A stretch of 64,000 nt of DNA from an uncultured Agathobaculum sp. (GTDB taxonomy: Bacteria; Bacillota; Clostridia; Oscillospirales; Butyricicoccaceae). Position numbers and translations under genes: made by a program. Every line of letters starts with the position of its first letter. Positions within the stretch are counted from its first letter, which is position 1. Under the pieces are notes generated by a model. The model saw only the letters and a program-made list of their open reading frames with translations. It did not search any database and was not told the DNA's origin. The stretch is taken from contig NZ_CALWUM010000002.1 of NCBI RefSeq assembly GCF_944384765.1, positions 1 to 64,000 on the forward strand, read 5' to 3'. Positions 42,126 through 50,893 of the stretch are shown piece by piece.

Positions 42126-43127
42126 ATGTTTTTGATGAATACACCGATCGAGATCCACGGTGTTGCGCTGAAAAACCGTCTGGTCATGCCGCCGATGGCG
42201 ACAGCCAAATCCGACCCGGACGGCCGTGTTACGCCCGAGATCATCGGTTATTATGACGAAAAGACCGCGGGCGGCTATATCGGCCTAGTCATCACTGAGC
42301 ACTGCTTTGTCTGTCCGGAGGGCAAGGCGGCCAAGGGACAGATGTCCATGTCGCGGGACAGCGATGTGGACGGGTTGGCAAAGGTTGTGGATACCATCCA
42401 CAAGAACGGCTGCAAGGTGATGGCGCAGATCAACCATGCGGGCGCGGCAGCGTCCAGCACGGTGACCAGCCTGCCCGTGCTGGCCCCTAGCCCGGTGCAG
42501 TCGCCTAAGGGCGACAGCGTGCCGCAGGAGATGACCCATGAAGATTTGCAAAAGGTCGTACGCGACTTTGCAGCTGCTGCGCGGCGTGCTAAGGAGGCCG
42601 GCTTTGACGGCGTGGAGATCCACTCGGCGCATGGTTATCTGCTCAACCAGTTCTATTCGCCGCTTGCCAACCACCGCACGGATGAATACGGCCCGGGTTC
42701 GATCGAAAGCCGTGTCAAGCTGCATCTCGAGGTGATTCAGGCGGTGCGCGCGGCAGTCGGATCGGACTATCTGGTTGCGCTGCGCCTGGGCGCGGGCGAC
42801 TATATGGACGGCGGCAGCACGGCAGCGGACGGCGCGGCGGCAGCGCGCCTGTTCGAGCAGGCGGGGATCGACCTGCTCGACATTTCGGGCGGCATCTGCG
42901 GCTATATCCGGCCGGGCGTGACTGGGCAGGGCTATTTCAGTGATCTGACCGAGGCGGTGAAATCCGCGGTCAGCCTGCCGGTGATCCTGACCGGCGGCAT
43001 TACGGAGATTGACGCAGCCGAAACGCTGCTCGAGCAGGGCAAGGCCGATCTGATCGGCGTAGGCCGCGCGATGCTCAAGGATTCCAGCTGGGCGAAAAAC
43101 GCCATGCTGTCCATCAAGGGAAAATAA
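42126..43127 (+). CDS. NADH:flavin oxidoreductase, old yellow enzyme family
   Basis: This 333-aa TIM-barrel FMN enzyme has RLVMPPMATAKSD (FMN-binding strand 1), AQINHAGAAA, GFDGVEIHSAHGYLLNQFYS (substrate His/Tyr region) and a C-terminal phosphate-binding GGITEIDAAETLL and LIGVGRAML. The length equals the compact YqjM/NamA-like class without a C-terminal disulfide-reductase domain. It may reduce activated C=C bonds in xenobiotics or bile-acid-like substrates. It lies 111 bases after tetR. Confidence 0.92.
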   Translation: MFLMNTPIEIHGVALKNRLVMPPMATAKSDPDGRVTPEIIGYYDEKTAGGYIGLVITEHCFVCPEGKAAKGQMSMSRDSDVDGLAKVVDTIHKNGCKVMAQINHAGAAASSTVTSLPVLAPSPVQSPKGDSVPQEMTHEDLQKVVRDFAAAARRAKEAGFDGVEIHSAHGYLLNQFYSPLANHRTDEYGPGSIESRVKLHLEVIQAVRAAVGSDYLVALRLGAGDYMDGGSTAADGAAAARLFEQAGIDLLDISGGICGYIRPGVTGQGYFSDLTEAVKSAVSLPVILTGGITEIDAAETLLEQGKADLIGVGRAMLKDSSWAKNAMLSIKGK

Positions 43128-43142
43128 AGCGGGTTCATTGGC

Positions 43143-43182
43143 GAAAGGGTGTCCGCAGCGCTTGCGCTGCGGACACCCTTTC
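43143..43182 (+). terminator. Long perfect hairpin after the flavin oxidoreductase
   Basis: A 19-bp perfect inverted repeat (43143-43161 with 43164-43182, beginning GAAAGGGTGTCC) with a TT centre. There is no strong T run afterwards. The rest of the 43.13-43.52 kb gap holds no recognisable gene. Confidence 0.65.
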
Positions 43183-43465
43183 CGTCTGCCGGGCACCGGA
43201 CGTGCCGCGAAAAAGCTAAGTCGCCCCGGCTGGAAAGATGGAGAAATCGCAAGCCGAAATCAGCAGCATCCGCCAAAAAACAGGGCTCGCGGCGAAGGGC
43301 CGAAAGACGGAAAATATGCAGCTCTATGCGGTTCGAATGGGCTGCTTTTTTCATAAAAACAGCCCGCAGCCGAGGAAAAGGTGAATATATATAGTCTGCA
43401 TGAAAATTGCCGATTTCTGCTTTTGTAACGTGTAGTATCGCCGTTCCAATTGAAAAAATATCAAA

Positions 43466-43494
43466 TTGACAAATCTGAACAAAGGGAATACAAT
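43466..43494 (+). promoter_or_regulatory. Promoter of the MFS transporter
   Basis: TTGACA (43466-43471), a 17-bp spacer and TACAAT (43489-43494). Confidence 0.85.
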
Positions 43495-43523
43495 CTGAAA
43501 TCGGGAATGAAAAAGGAAACAGC

Positions 43524-44711
43524 ATGAACAAACAAGCAGAGGGGTGCATAAATGTGCAGACAAAAGTTTTTTCCAAAGATGCTGTTTTGGTGCTGGTAGC
43601 CAGCTTCTTTTATATGTCCTGCCCGATGATTGTCACACCGATCATTACAGGGTTTACAGGTATGCTGGGCGGCACCGGCTTTGTGATGGGCGTCATCGGC
43701 GGACTGGTCAATCTGGTTTCGCTTGGCTGCCGTCCGGTGGCAGGCAATCTGGCGGACAAGATGGACGAATACCATCTGGCGCTGGCGGGTTCGGGGCTGA
43801 TGCTGATTGGCTGCATCGGGTACTGCGTGGCGCCGTCCATCCTGATTCTGGTGCTCGCGCGGGTCATCAACGGCATTGGTTATGCCTGTTGCTCGGTCAG
43901 TATGTCCACCTGGCTGTCCATTCTGCTGCCCAAGGATAAGATCGGTTCCGGCATGGGGCTGTATGGCACGGTGCAGGCGCTTGGCATGGCGGTTGCGCCG
44001 GCCTTTGGCATTAAAATCCAAAGTATGTTTGGCTATCGCGCGGTATTTGCCGTGGCGGTGCTGTTTGCGCTGGTCACTATTTTGGTCACGCTGCTGATTC
44101 GGAACCACGGCATCGAGGATCACAGCGGAGAGGAACCCCGCCGGAAAGGCCTTCAGATCATCGACGGCAAGGTTGTGCCGATCGCGCTGATCGTGATGCT
44201 GTTTACCATTCCATATCTGGCTACCCAGTCTTTTTTGATCTCCTATGTGGAGAAGAAAGGGATTGCGGTGGATACCGCGCTGTTTTTCCCGCTGTATGCG
44301 GTTGTGCTGGTCGCACTGCGGTCGGGGTTCCGCAACTATTTTGATAAGGTCCCGTACCGCAGATTTCTGTTTATCAGCATGGTCAGCTCAGTGCTGGCGC
44401 TGCTGTCGCTCAACTTTATGACATCCGACCTGCTGATGATCGCGGCAGCGGTCTTTATGGCAGGGGGCTACGGGATCATGTGCTCGGTTTCTCAGGCGGG
44501 GGCCATCCTGCTGGCCGGACCGGGGCGGCGCGGCATTGCAAACAGCACATACTATGTCGGCATCGACCTTGGTGCGGCGCTGGGTGCGATCATCGGCGGT
44601 ATTCTGTATGGTTCGGTGGATATCAACCTGTTCTATGTTGTTTTGCTGCTGTGCCCGGTGCTGTGCTTTGTCACCTATCTGGTGTTCCGGAAGGAACTGC
44701 GCGCGGTTTAA
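43524..44711 (+). CDS. Major facilitator superfamily transporter
   Basis: This 395-aa, 12-helix MFS protein has motif A-like NLADKMDEYHLALAGSG after helix 2 and VINGIGYACCSVSMSTW in helix 4. It is most like small-molecule/drug exporters or sugar transporters, and no substrate is evident. The start at ATG 43524 follows AAAGGAAA. It is monocistronic with its own promoter and terminator. Confidence 0.88.
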   Translation: MNKQAEGCINVQTKVFSKDAVLVLVASFFYMSCPMIVTPIITGFTGMLGGTGFVMGVIGGLVNLVSLGCRPVAGNLADKMDEYHLALAGSGLMLIGCIGYCVAPSILILVLARVINGIGYACCSVSMSTWLSILLPKDKIGSGMGLYGTVQALGMAVAPAFGIKIQSMFGYRAVFAVAVLFALVTILVTLLIRNHGIEDHSGEEPRRKGLQIIDGKVVPIALIVMLFTIPYLATQSFLISYVEKKGIAVDTALFFPLYAVVLVALRSGFRNYFDKVPYRRFLFISMVSSVLALLSLNFMTSDLLMIAAAVFMAGGYGIMCSVSQAGAILLAGPGRRGIANSTYYVGIDLGAALGAIIGGILYGSVDINLFYVVLLLCPVLCFVTYLVFRKELRAV

Positions 44712-44743
44712 TCGCTGCCGCGGTGCGGTGAAGCAATAAAAAA

Positions 44744-44775
44744 CGCGGCGGACCGATGTGTTTCGGTCCGCCGCG
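44744..44775. terminator. Bidirectional terminator between MFS and MBL genes
   Basis: CGCGGCGGACCGA (44744-44756) pairs with TCGGTCCGCCGCG (44763-44775). T runs exist on the minus side (GTTTTTTATT) and weakly on the plus side (GTCTTTTA). Confidence 0.88.
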
Positions 44776-44821
44776 CGGTCTTTTATGGCAGGCATTTGGC
44801 GCCGATGCAGGGAAATGACGG

Positions 44822-45464
44822 TTATGTCTCGCTGCACGCAACGCAGAACCCGTGTCCCACAGCGACAAATGCGGGCTGAATGGTCAGCAGCAACTGCTGC
44901 AGCGCGCGCAGCCGTGCGCCGTCCGGCACGCGGTCCGGGCCGATGGCCGTTACCTCGTCCTGCCAGCGGCCGGGCATGACCTGCCCGCAGCCGTTGCCAC
45001 GGCGCTGCATCAGGTCCGCGCTGTAAAAGATGCCGCTGTTCTGCTCAAAGCACACCAGACCATCCTGCAGGTGCACCTCGGCAGGATAACGGATAAAGCG
45101 CAGGTCGAGCGCGCCGTCCCGCAGGGGCGTGTCCGGTGCGCCGGTCAGGATGCGGCCGGTATAGCCAAAGCCGGGCAGCTCGCGCGCACAGCGGCGAGCA
45201 GACCACGGTCACCGCCGGATAGGCCCGCAGAAAGACCGCAAGGCCGCCGCATTCGTCCGACTCCATGTGCGAGACGAAAATATATCCAAGCGGCCTGCCC
45301 GCGAGGATTTCCTGCACCTGCGGCAGGATCTGTTCGGCCTGCTGCATGGTGCCGGAGGCGAACAGCACCGCCGGCTCCGTGCACAGCAGATATTGGTGAA
45401 TGGTGAAGTCCAGCGGCGGGATGTATGTGGAAAACTGATACAGATGGGGATAAACCGGTTGCAT
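44822..45464 (-). pseudogene. MBL-fold protein interrupted by a frameshift
   Basis: Two frames together give one metallo-beta-lactamase-fold protein of about 213 aa. The first frame runs from ATG 45464 (QPVYPHLYQFSTYIPP) through YIFVSHMESDECGG and VVCSPLCA. The second resumes with RELPGFGYTGRILTG, RYPAEVHLQDGLVCFE and SGIFYSADLM, and ends at 44822. The junction is at about 45180-45190, in a GCGCGCG run. The HxExDE-like motif suggests an oxygen-binding di-iron relative of flavodiiron proteins. Either the gene is broken, slips in vivo, or the sequence has an error. AGAGGAAG precedes the ATG. Confidence 0.8.
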
Positions 45465-45508
45465 AAAGCAAACTTCCTCTCTTGCCCGTCCGGTGGGGCG
45501 GGATTATA

Positions 45509-45609
45509 ATAAAAGCAACATTTGTCTCTTAAAATTATAGCGCATCGGGCGATGGATGCAATGGTCCGCCCACAAATTGCGACACCGGGGGAGGGATTGT
45601 TGCTTTTAT
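45509..45609. promoter_or_regulatory. 12-bp inverted repeats in the MBL/tetR divergent region
   Basis: ATAAAAGCAACA (45509-45520) is exactly complementary in inverse to TGTTGCTTTTAT (45598-45609), the second copy reaching into the tetR start codon. A TATAAT at 45505-45510, read on either strand's AT-rich core, marks the MBL promoter area. Paired sites suggest looping or dual binding by the TetR protein. Confidence 0.55.
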
Positions 45610-46150
45610 GAGAAGAAAATCGACCACAAGCGGCATGATGATGGACTACATCGCCCAGGCGCTTTTGCAGCTGATGGAGACCGCGCCGTTTGCCGCAATC
45701 ACCGTGCAGCAGATTGCGGCACGGGCGGGCGTCAACCGTTCCACCTATTACCGGCACTTTTCCGGCAAGGAGGACGTGCTGCTGCACTACCTCGACCAGC
45801 TGATGACCCGCTATGAGGCAGCGCTGCCCGCAGCGCAGTTTGCCGGTCTGCAGCCCTATCTGGAAGCGCAGTTTGCGTTTTTCTATCAGTACAAAACCCA
45901 GCTGCTCACGATCTATGACAGCGGGCAGATCCTGCTGTTCCTGCAGGTGCTGAACCGGCACCTGCGCTCGGTCCCGGATCTGGAACATGCGAACCTGCTG
46001 GAGAAATGCCGCACCGCGTACCACATCGGCGGTATTTTTAACAACTACCTGCTCTGGCTCGAGCGGCGTATGCAGGACAGCCCGCAGGATATGGCCGCGG
46101 CTGCGGCGCGCATCCTGCCGCAGGGCTTTACGCCGTTTCTGCTGCGCTGA
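45608..46150 (+). CDS. TetR-family regulator
   Basis: The 180-aa regulator has a basic start (RRKSTTSGMMMDYI), HTH residues about 12-55 (LMETAPFAAITVQQIAARA then GVNRSTYYRHFSGKED) and a short helical effector domain ending LPQGFTPFLLR. GGGGGAGGG lies upstream of ATG 45608. It is divergent from the MBL-fold gene, which is its likely target. Confidence 0.9.
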   Translation: MRRKSTTSGMMMDYIAQALLQLMETAPFAAITVQQIAARAGVNRSTYYRHFSGKEDVLLHYLDQLMTRYEAALPAAQFAGLQPYLEAQFAFFYQYKTQLLTIYDSGQILLFLQVLNRHLRSVPDLEHANLLEKCRTAYHIGGIFNNYLLWLERRMQDSPQDMAAAAARILPQGFTPFLLR

Positions 46151-46179
46151 GCACAGGCCGGCGCCGACAGTCAGACAAA

Positions 46180-46215
46180 AGCGCTCCCCGCACTCGTTCG
46201 GATGCGGGGAGCGCT
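46180..46215. terminator. Bidirectional terminator
   Basis: AGCGCTCCCCGCA (46180-46192) pairs with TGCGGGGAGCGCT (46203-46215); T runs flank it on both strands. It ends tetR (+) and the DUF4186 gene (-). Confidence 0.9.
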
Positions 46216-46218
46216 GTT

Positions 46219-46626
46219 TTATCTGCTTGTGCGGGGCGGCTTGGGAACCGGCTGGCAGCCCATCTCGTGCCGCAGCCAGTACAGCAGCATGCCGACGACA
46301 TAGTCCTGCTGTTCAGGGGTGAGTGCGGTGCCGGCCGGTATCTTGTGCCACTTGGCCAGACAGCCGCGGCAGCAGCAGGCGGTCGCGTGCTGCGCGATGA
46401 ACACCGGATGGCCGCGCATCGGGGTCTGCCTGCCGTCGTTCGGGATGACCGCCGGGGCAAGCCGCTGTGCGACAAAATCCGCAGCATGGCGGCGGATGGT
46501 ATCCCAGCCCTTGTCGCAGATATACTGCCGCTCGCGCAGGCCCAGATGAAAGCGGCTGCGAAACCGCGAGCGGGACAGAAGCACCAGCATACGGGCGTAT
46601 GCGGCCGCGGGATCGGTTTGCGGCAT
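46219..46626 (-). CDS. DUF4186-family protein
   Basis: The 135-aa cytosolic protein matches DUF4186 throughout: SRFRSRFHLGLRERQYICDK, RLAPAVIPNDGRQTPM, RGHPVFIAQHATACCCRGC and WHKIPAGTALTPEQQDYVVG. The Cys/His-rich centre (HATACCCRGC plus WHK) suggests a metal site. Its function is unknown. AAGGAGG precedes ATG 46626. Confidence 0.88.
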   Translation of the reverse strand: MPQTDPAAAYARMLVLLSRSRFRSRFHLGLRERQYICDKGWDTIRRHAADFVAQRLAPAVIPNDGRQTPMRGHPVFIAQHATACCCRGCLAKWHKIPAGTALTPEQQDYVVGMLLYWLRHEMGCQPVPKPPRTSR

Positions 46627-46719
46627 GGGGCGCGCCTCCTTTCGTGGATATCTTTATTGTAGCGCAGCGGGCCAAAAAGCGCAAGCTGCCCCAAAATACG
46701 GCTGAAACACAAATTGTTC

Positions 46720-46748
46720 TTGCTTTTTCCAGCAAAGTAAGGTAATCT
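46720..46748 (+). promoter_or_regulatory. Promoter of cutC-licT
   Basis: TTGCTT (46720-46725), a 17-bp spacer and TAATCT (46743-46748), 41 bases before cutC. Confidence 0.6.
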
Positions 46749-46789
46749 AATGGAAATATCCAAGAGCGGAACAGATAAGGGGGGCGCAC

Positions 46790-47542
46790 ATGAAAAAGGT
46801 GCTGGAAGTCTGCGTGGATTCAGCCGAATCCGCGGTGCGGGCGGCGGCGGGCGGCGCGACGCGCCTGGAACTGTGCGCCAATCTGGTAATCGGCGGCACG
46901 TCGCCGGATGAGGATTTGTTCCGCATGGTGCGTGAGCGGGTGGACATTCCGGTCCGCGTGCTGCTGCGGCCGCGGTGCGGGGATTTCCTGTATACGGACG
47001 ATGAATTTGAACTGCTCCGGCGGCAGGTTCGGCGCTTTGCCGCGCTCGGCGCGGATGGCGTGGTGATCGGTGTGCTGCGGCCGGATGGGATGCTGGACGA
47101 GCCGCGCATGGCCGAACTGATCGCGCTGGCGGGCGGCTGCGGTGTGACGCTGCACCGCGCGTTCGATGTGTGCCGCGACCCGTTTGCGGCGTTGGAAGCC
47201 GCGCGGCGGTTGGGCGTGGACACGATCCTGACCGCAGGCCAGCAGGCCAGCTGCGTGGACGGGGCGGATCTGCTGCGCGAGCTGGTCGCGCAAAGCGGCG
47301 GCGCGCCGCAGATCCTGGTGGGCGCGGGGGTCAATGCGGCTGTGATCCGTGCATTGCAGCCGCTGACCGGCGCGTGCGCCTTCCATCTGTCCGCCAAGCG
47401 GGTGGAGGACAGCGGGATGCAGTTTCGCCGCGAAGGCGTGCCGATGGGGCTGCCCGGCCTGAGCGAGTTTGCGGTCTGGCGGTGTGACGAGGCCGCGGTC
47501 CGCGCGGCGCGGCAGTCGCTCGACGCGTGCTGCGGCGCATAA
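46790..47542 (+). CDS. cutC: CutC-family protein
   Basis: The 250-aa TIM-barrel protein has LEVCVDSAESAVRAAAGGA, RLELCANLVIGGTSP, VRVLLRPRCGDFLYTDDE and LHRAFDVCRDP, all hallmarks of CutC. The name copper homeostasis protein is historical; the activity is uncertain. AGGGGGGCG precedes the ATG. It is followed by the antiterminator gene after 16 bases, and its place beside a GlcNAc system supports a sugar-related role. Confidence 0.92.
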   Translation: MKKVLEVCVDSAESAVRAAAGGATRLELCANLVIGGTSPDEDLFRMVRERVDIPVRVLLRPRCGDFLYTDDEFELLRRQVRRFAALGADGVVIGVLRPDGMLDEPRMAELIALAGGCGVTLHRAFDVCRDPFAALEAARRLGVDTILTAGQQASCVDGADLLRELVAQSGGAPQILVGAGVNAAVIRALQPLTGACAFHLSAKRVEDSGMQFRREGVPMGLPGLSEFAVWRCDEAAVRAARQSLDACCGA

Positions 47543-47558
47543 AAGGAGGAGAGAGGAC

Positions 47559-48395
47559 ATGACGATCGACAAGGTGCTCAACAACAATGTGGTGATCTCG
47601 CACGACGAAAACGGGGCGGAGGTCGTGCTGATGGGCCGCGGGCTGGCCTTTGGCCGGCGCGCGGGCGACCCGGTCGCGGCGGAAAAGGTGGAAAAGCGCT
47701 TTACCCTGCACTCGGACCAGCTGTCCAGCCGGTTCCAGCAGCTGGTGACCAGCATCCCGCTGGCGCATTTCATGATGAGCGAGCGCATCATCAACCACGC
47801 CAAGCTGTCGCTCGGCAAGGAGTTGTCGGACAGCATTTATGTCACGCTGCCCGATCATATTTCGGCCGCGGTCGAGCGCTACCGGCAGGGCCTTGTGCTG
47901 CCCAACCCGCTGCTGTGGGACATCCGGCAGTTTTATCCGGACGAGTATCAGGTCGGCATGGAGGCCTGCCGCATTGTGCTTGAGGAGACCGGTGTCGCCT
48001 TTGCGGAGGACGAAGCAGGCTTTATTGCGCTGCACTTTGTCAATGCGCAGGTGGGCGGCGAGATCCGCGACGTGTACGACATGACCTATCTGATGCAGGC
48101 AGCGTTCCGCATTGTGCGCGCGGTATATGGCACGGAGCCGGACAGCGGCACGCTGGACTATTTCCGCTTTGTCACCCATCTCAAGTTTTTCGCGCGCCGC
48201 ATTGTCACCGGCCAGAACTACGGGGACGGGGATGCGGACCTGCTCGATGTCGTGTGGTATAAATATCCCCGCGCATTTGACTGCGCGCGTAAAATATGCA
48301 GCTATGTACAGCAGGAAAAGAAATTTCATTCGGGCAAGGATGAGCTGCTGTACCTGACCATCCACATTGCGCGCGTGATGGAAAAGGGCGCGTGA
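47559..48395 (+). CDS. licT: BglG/LicT-family transcriptional antiterminator
   Basis: This 278-aa RNA-binding regulator has a CAT RNA-binding domain (residues 1-55, KVLNNNVVISHDENGAEVVL and GRGLAFGRRAGD), PRD1 (about 65-165, with SERIINHAK and LPDHISAAVER His) and PRD2 (about 170-278, with FIALHFVNAQ and VTHLKFFARR His). PTS phosphotransfer to these His sets its activity. ATG 47559 follows AAGGAGGAGAGAGG. A matching RAT site lies 200 bases downstream, before the EIIA gene. Confidence 0.95.
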   Translation: MTIDKVLNNNVVISHDENGAEVVLMGRGLAFGRRAGDPVAAEKVEKRFTLHSDQLSSRFQQLVTSIPLAHFMMSERIINHAKLSLGKELSDSIYVTLPDHISAAVERYRQGLVLPNPLLWDIRQFYPDEYQVGMEACRIVLEETGVAFAEDEAGFIALHFVNAQVGGEIRDVYDMTYLMQAAFRIVRAVYGTEPDSGTLDYFRFVTHLKFFARRIVTGQNYGDGDADLLDVVWYKYPRAFDCARKICSYVQQEKKFHSGKDELLYLTIHIARVMEKGA

Positions 48396-48403
48396 CCGCG
48401 AAA

Positions 48404-48425
48404 AGCCCGGCGATGCCGCCGGGCT
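48404..48425 (+). terminator. Terminator after licT
   Basis: AGCCCGGCG (48404-48412) pairs with CGCCGGGCT (48417-48425), then GCATATTTTTGC. Confidence 0.82.
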
Positions 48426-48468
48426 GCATATTTTTGCATCGCTTGCGGAAAATGATGAATAAATATCG

Positions 48469-48492
48469 AATTTTGTATGAAGCTACAAAATT
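48469..48492. repeat. AT-rich inverted repeat upstream of the PTS promoter
   Basis: AATTTTGTA and TACAAAATT, nine perfect base pairs with a 6-base centre, about 40 bases before the -35 box. It is a possible regulator or catabolite-control site, with no known consensus recognised. Confidence 0.45.
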
Positions 48493-48531
48493 TTACTGGT
48501 TTTTTCAGGAGGAATGCCGGGAGAAAAAGGC

Positions 48532-48560
48532 TTGAACGAATGTAAAAATTCTGTTAAAAT
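48532..48560 (+). promoter_or_regulatory. Promoter of the GlcNAc PTS operon
   Basis: TTGAAC (48532-48537), a 17-bp spacer and TAAAAT (48555-48560), placing the transcript start about 28 bases before the RAT. Confidence 0.8.
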
Positions 48561-48594
48561 ACAATCAACAAGTCAATAGACGTTCAATTTTGTT

Positions 48595-48697
48595 GGATTG
48601 TTACCGCTTCGGCGGGCAAAACCAGATTTCTCGCAGGTCATCTATGTGGATGGGTCTCAGATTGTGTGCTGCGGAGAAATTTGGTTTTTTATTTTTT
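48595..48697 (+). promoter_or_regulatory. LicT-type RAT overlapping an intrinsic terminator
   Basis: Bases 48595-48623 match the ribonucleic antiterminator consensus (GGATTGTTAC at the start, GGGCAAAACC at the end, forming two short helices with the typical internal loops). Its 3' bases are also the 5' strand of a long terminator: AACCAGATTTCTC-GCAG (from about 48619) pairs with CTGCGGAGAAATTTGGTT, followed by a T-rich run to 48697. The two folds exclude each other, so LicT binding allows read-through into the EIIA gene. Confidence 0.9.
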
Positions 48698-48733
48698 CAG
48701 AGAAAATTCTACCGGTCAAAAGGAAGTGACGCC

Positions 48734-49228
48734 ATGTTTGGCAAACTGAAGGGATTGTTCGGCGGCGCGTCCGGCATCTGGATCGCCGCACCGGCTGCGG
48801 GCCGCGTGATGCCGCTCGCGCAGGTGCCCGACCCGACCTTTGCGCAGGGCATCCTGGGCAAGGGCGCGGCGATCGAGCCGTCGGAGGGGCGCATCACCGC
48901 ACCGGCGGACGGCACGATCGACATGATGTTCGACACCGGCCACGCGGTCAGTATGACCACGGCCGAGGGCGCCGAGCTGCTCATCCATGTGGGGATCGAC
49001 ACAGTCCAGCTCAAGGGGCAGCACTACAAGGCGTGCTGCAAAAACGGCGATACGGTCAAAAAGGGCGACCTGCTGATCGAGTTCGACCCGGCGGCCATCC
49101 GCGCGGCGGGCTACCAGACCGTGACGCCCGTGATTGTCTGCAATGCGGACCGCTACGCCGAGGTGCGCACGGACGCCGCGGGCACGGTCGAGGCGGGCGA
49201 CACCCTGCTGACGCTCATCGAAAAGTGA
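48734..49228 (+). CDS. PTS glucose-type EIIA protein
   Basis: This 164-aa cytoplasmic phosphocarrier of the EIIA-Glc (crr) family has the phospho-acceptor His in ELLIHVGIDTVQL and the second active-site His in FDTGHAVSM. It takes phosphate from HPr and passes it to the EIIB domain encoded next. The start at ATG 48734 follows AGGAAG. The gene sits directly behind the RAT/terminator, so LicT controls it. Confidence 0.94.
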   Translation: MFGKLKGLFGGASGIWIAAPAAGRVMPLAQVPDPTFAQGILGKGAAIEPSEGRITAPADGTIDMMFDTGHAVSMTTAEGAELLIHVGIDTVQLKGQHYKACCKNGDTVKKGDLLIEFDPAAIRAAGYQTVTPVIVCNADRYAEVRTDAAGTVEAGDTLLTLIEK

Positions 49229-49365
49229 GCGCCATCCGGTTTCATTTCGCCCCGCTGGGGCGGTGAAATACAGGCGTCCGGCCCGGTTCGGCTCCGGGGC
49301 GGGCGCAAGCTACACAGATGCCGCGGCTTAACGCGGCGCAAGACAAAGAGGAGGGGAATATCCTT

Positions 49366-50847
49366 ATGTTAAAGTATTTGCAGAGACTGGGCAAAGCCCT
49401 GATGCTGCCGGTAGCCTGTCTGCCGATTTGCGGTATCCTGATGGGCATTGGCTACGCACTCGCGCCCGGCGCGATGGCAGCCGGCGGTGACTACGCCACC
49501 AGCGGCGCGGCCTATACGATCGGCTTTTTCCTGATCAAGGCCGGCGGCGCGCTGATCGATAACATGTCCTGGCTGTTCGCAGTCGGCGTTGCGGTCGGCA
49601 TGGCCAAGGATAAGGACGGCACGGCGGGCCTCGCCGGTCTGGTATCCTGGCTGATGATCACCAAGCTGCTCGATCCCGCCGTCGTGGCGACGCTGAGCGG
49701 CATCGCGGTAGAGAACGTCGACCCGGCGTTCAGCAACATCCAGACCCAGTTCATCGGCATTCTGGCCGGCCTGATCGGCTCAGCGTGCTACAACAAGTTC
49801 AAGGACACCAAGCTGCCCGACTGGCTGTCGTTCTTCTCGGGCAAGCGCTGTGTCGCCATCATCACGGCGGTCATCTCGATCATCGTTGCGGCGATCCTGT
49901 TCTTCGTGTGGCCGGTGGTTTACGGCGCACTCGTCTGGGTTGGCGAGCAGATCCTGTCCGCGGGCGCGATCGGCGCAGGCATCTATGCGTTCCTCAACCG
50001 CCTGCTCATCCCGTTCGGCCTGCATCACGCGCTCAACAACGTGTTCTGGTTCACCACCTTCGGCATTGGCGACCTGAACAACTTCTGGGCGGGCCTGACC
50101 TCGGCCGACGTGGGTTACAGCCTTGGCATGTACATGTCCGGCTTCTTCCCCTGCATGATGTTCGGCCTGCCGGGCGCGGCGCTGGCGATGATCCACTGCG
50201 CCAAGTCCAACAAAAAGAAGATCGCCATCGGCCTGGTCGGCTCTGCCGCGATCTGTGCGTTCGTCTGCGGCGTTACCGAGCCGTTTGAGTTCGCGTTCAT
50301 GTTCCTGGCGCCCGCCCTGTACGTTGTTTATGCCCTGCTGTACGGCATTTTCACGGTCATCACCGTATCCCTCGGCTTCCGCGCGGGCTTCTCGTTCTCC
50401 GCGGGCCTGACTGACCTGATCTTCTCCTCCACCCTGCCGGCGGCGCAGAAGACCCTGCTCATCATCCCGCTGGGCATTGCGGCGTTCATCGTGTTCTACA
50501 TCGTCTTCCGCTTTGCGATCACCAAGTGGGATCTCAAGACCCCGGGCCGCGAGGATGACGACGACACCGCGGCGCAGGATGCAGGCGCGACCCTGGCGAA
50601 CAACGATTACACCACTGTGGCCGCCACCGTGCTCGAGGGCCTGGGCGGCGCGGACAACATCGCTGTGCTCGATAACTGCATCACCCGCCTGCGCATCGAG
50701 GTAAAGGATTACACCCAGGTGGACGAAAAGAAGATCAAGTCTGCGGGTGTTGCGGGCGTCATGCGCCCGTCCCAGACCACGGTACAGGTCATCATCGGCA
50801 CCAAAGTCCAGTTCGTAGCCGACGAAATGGCAAAGATGCTCAAGTAA
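49366..50847 (+). CDS. nagE: PTS N-acetylglucosamine-type EIICB transporter
   Basis: The 493-aa protein has an EIIC membrane domain (residues about 1-390; LGKALMLPVACLPICGILMG, GLHHALNNVFWF, VTEPFEFAFMF) and an EIIB domain at the C-terminus with the phospho-Cys in LDNCITRLRIEV. The start at ATG 49366 follows GAGGAGGGG. No EIIA domain is fused, matching the separate EIIA upstream. Adjacent nagB and nagA make GlcNAc the likely substrate. Confidence 0.93.
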   Translation: MLKYLQRLGKALMLPVACLPICGILMGIGYALAPGAMAAGGDYATSGAAYTIGFFLIKAGGALIDNMSWLFAVGVAVGMAKDKDGTAGLAGLVSWLMITKLLDPAVVATLSGIAVENVDPAFSNIQTQFIGILAGLIGSACYNKFKDTKLPDWLSFFSGKRCVAIITAVISIIVAAILFFVWPVVYGALVWVGEQILSAGAIGAGIYAFLNRLLIPFGLHHALNNVFWFTTFGIGDLNNFWAGLTSADVGYSLGMYMSGFFPCMMFGLPGAALAMIHCAKSNKKKIAIGLVGSAAICAFVCGVTEPFEFAFMFLAPALYVVYALLYGIFTVITVSLGFRAGFSFSAGLTDLIFSSTLPAAQKTLLIIPLGIAAFIVFYIVFRFAITKWDLKTPGREDDDDTAAQDAGATLANNDYTTVAATVLEGLGGADNIAVLDNCITRLRIEVKDYTQVDEKKIKSAGVAGVMRPSQTTVQVIIGTKVQFVADEMAKMLK

Positions 50848-50893
50848 CAGACACCATCACGCATTGTATTCACCTTGCGCTCCGCGCAGAGAG

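Noticed and set aside
42932..43576. 214-codon minus-strand frame
   Set aside because: It overlaps the flavin oxidoreductase, a long hairpin and the MFS promoter; no family match.
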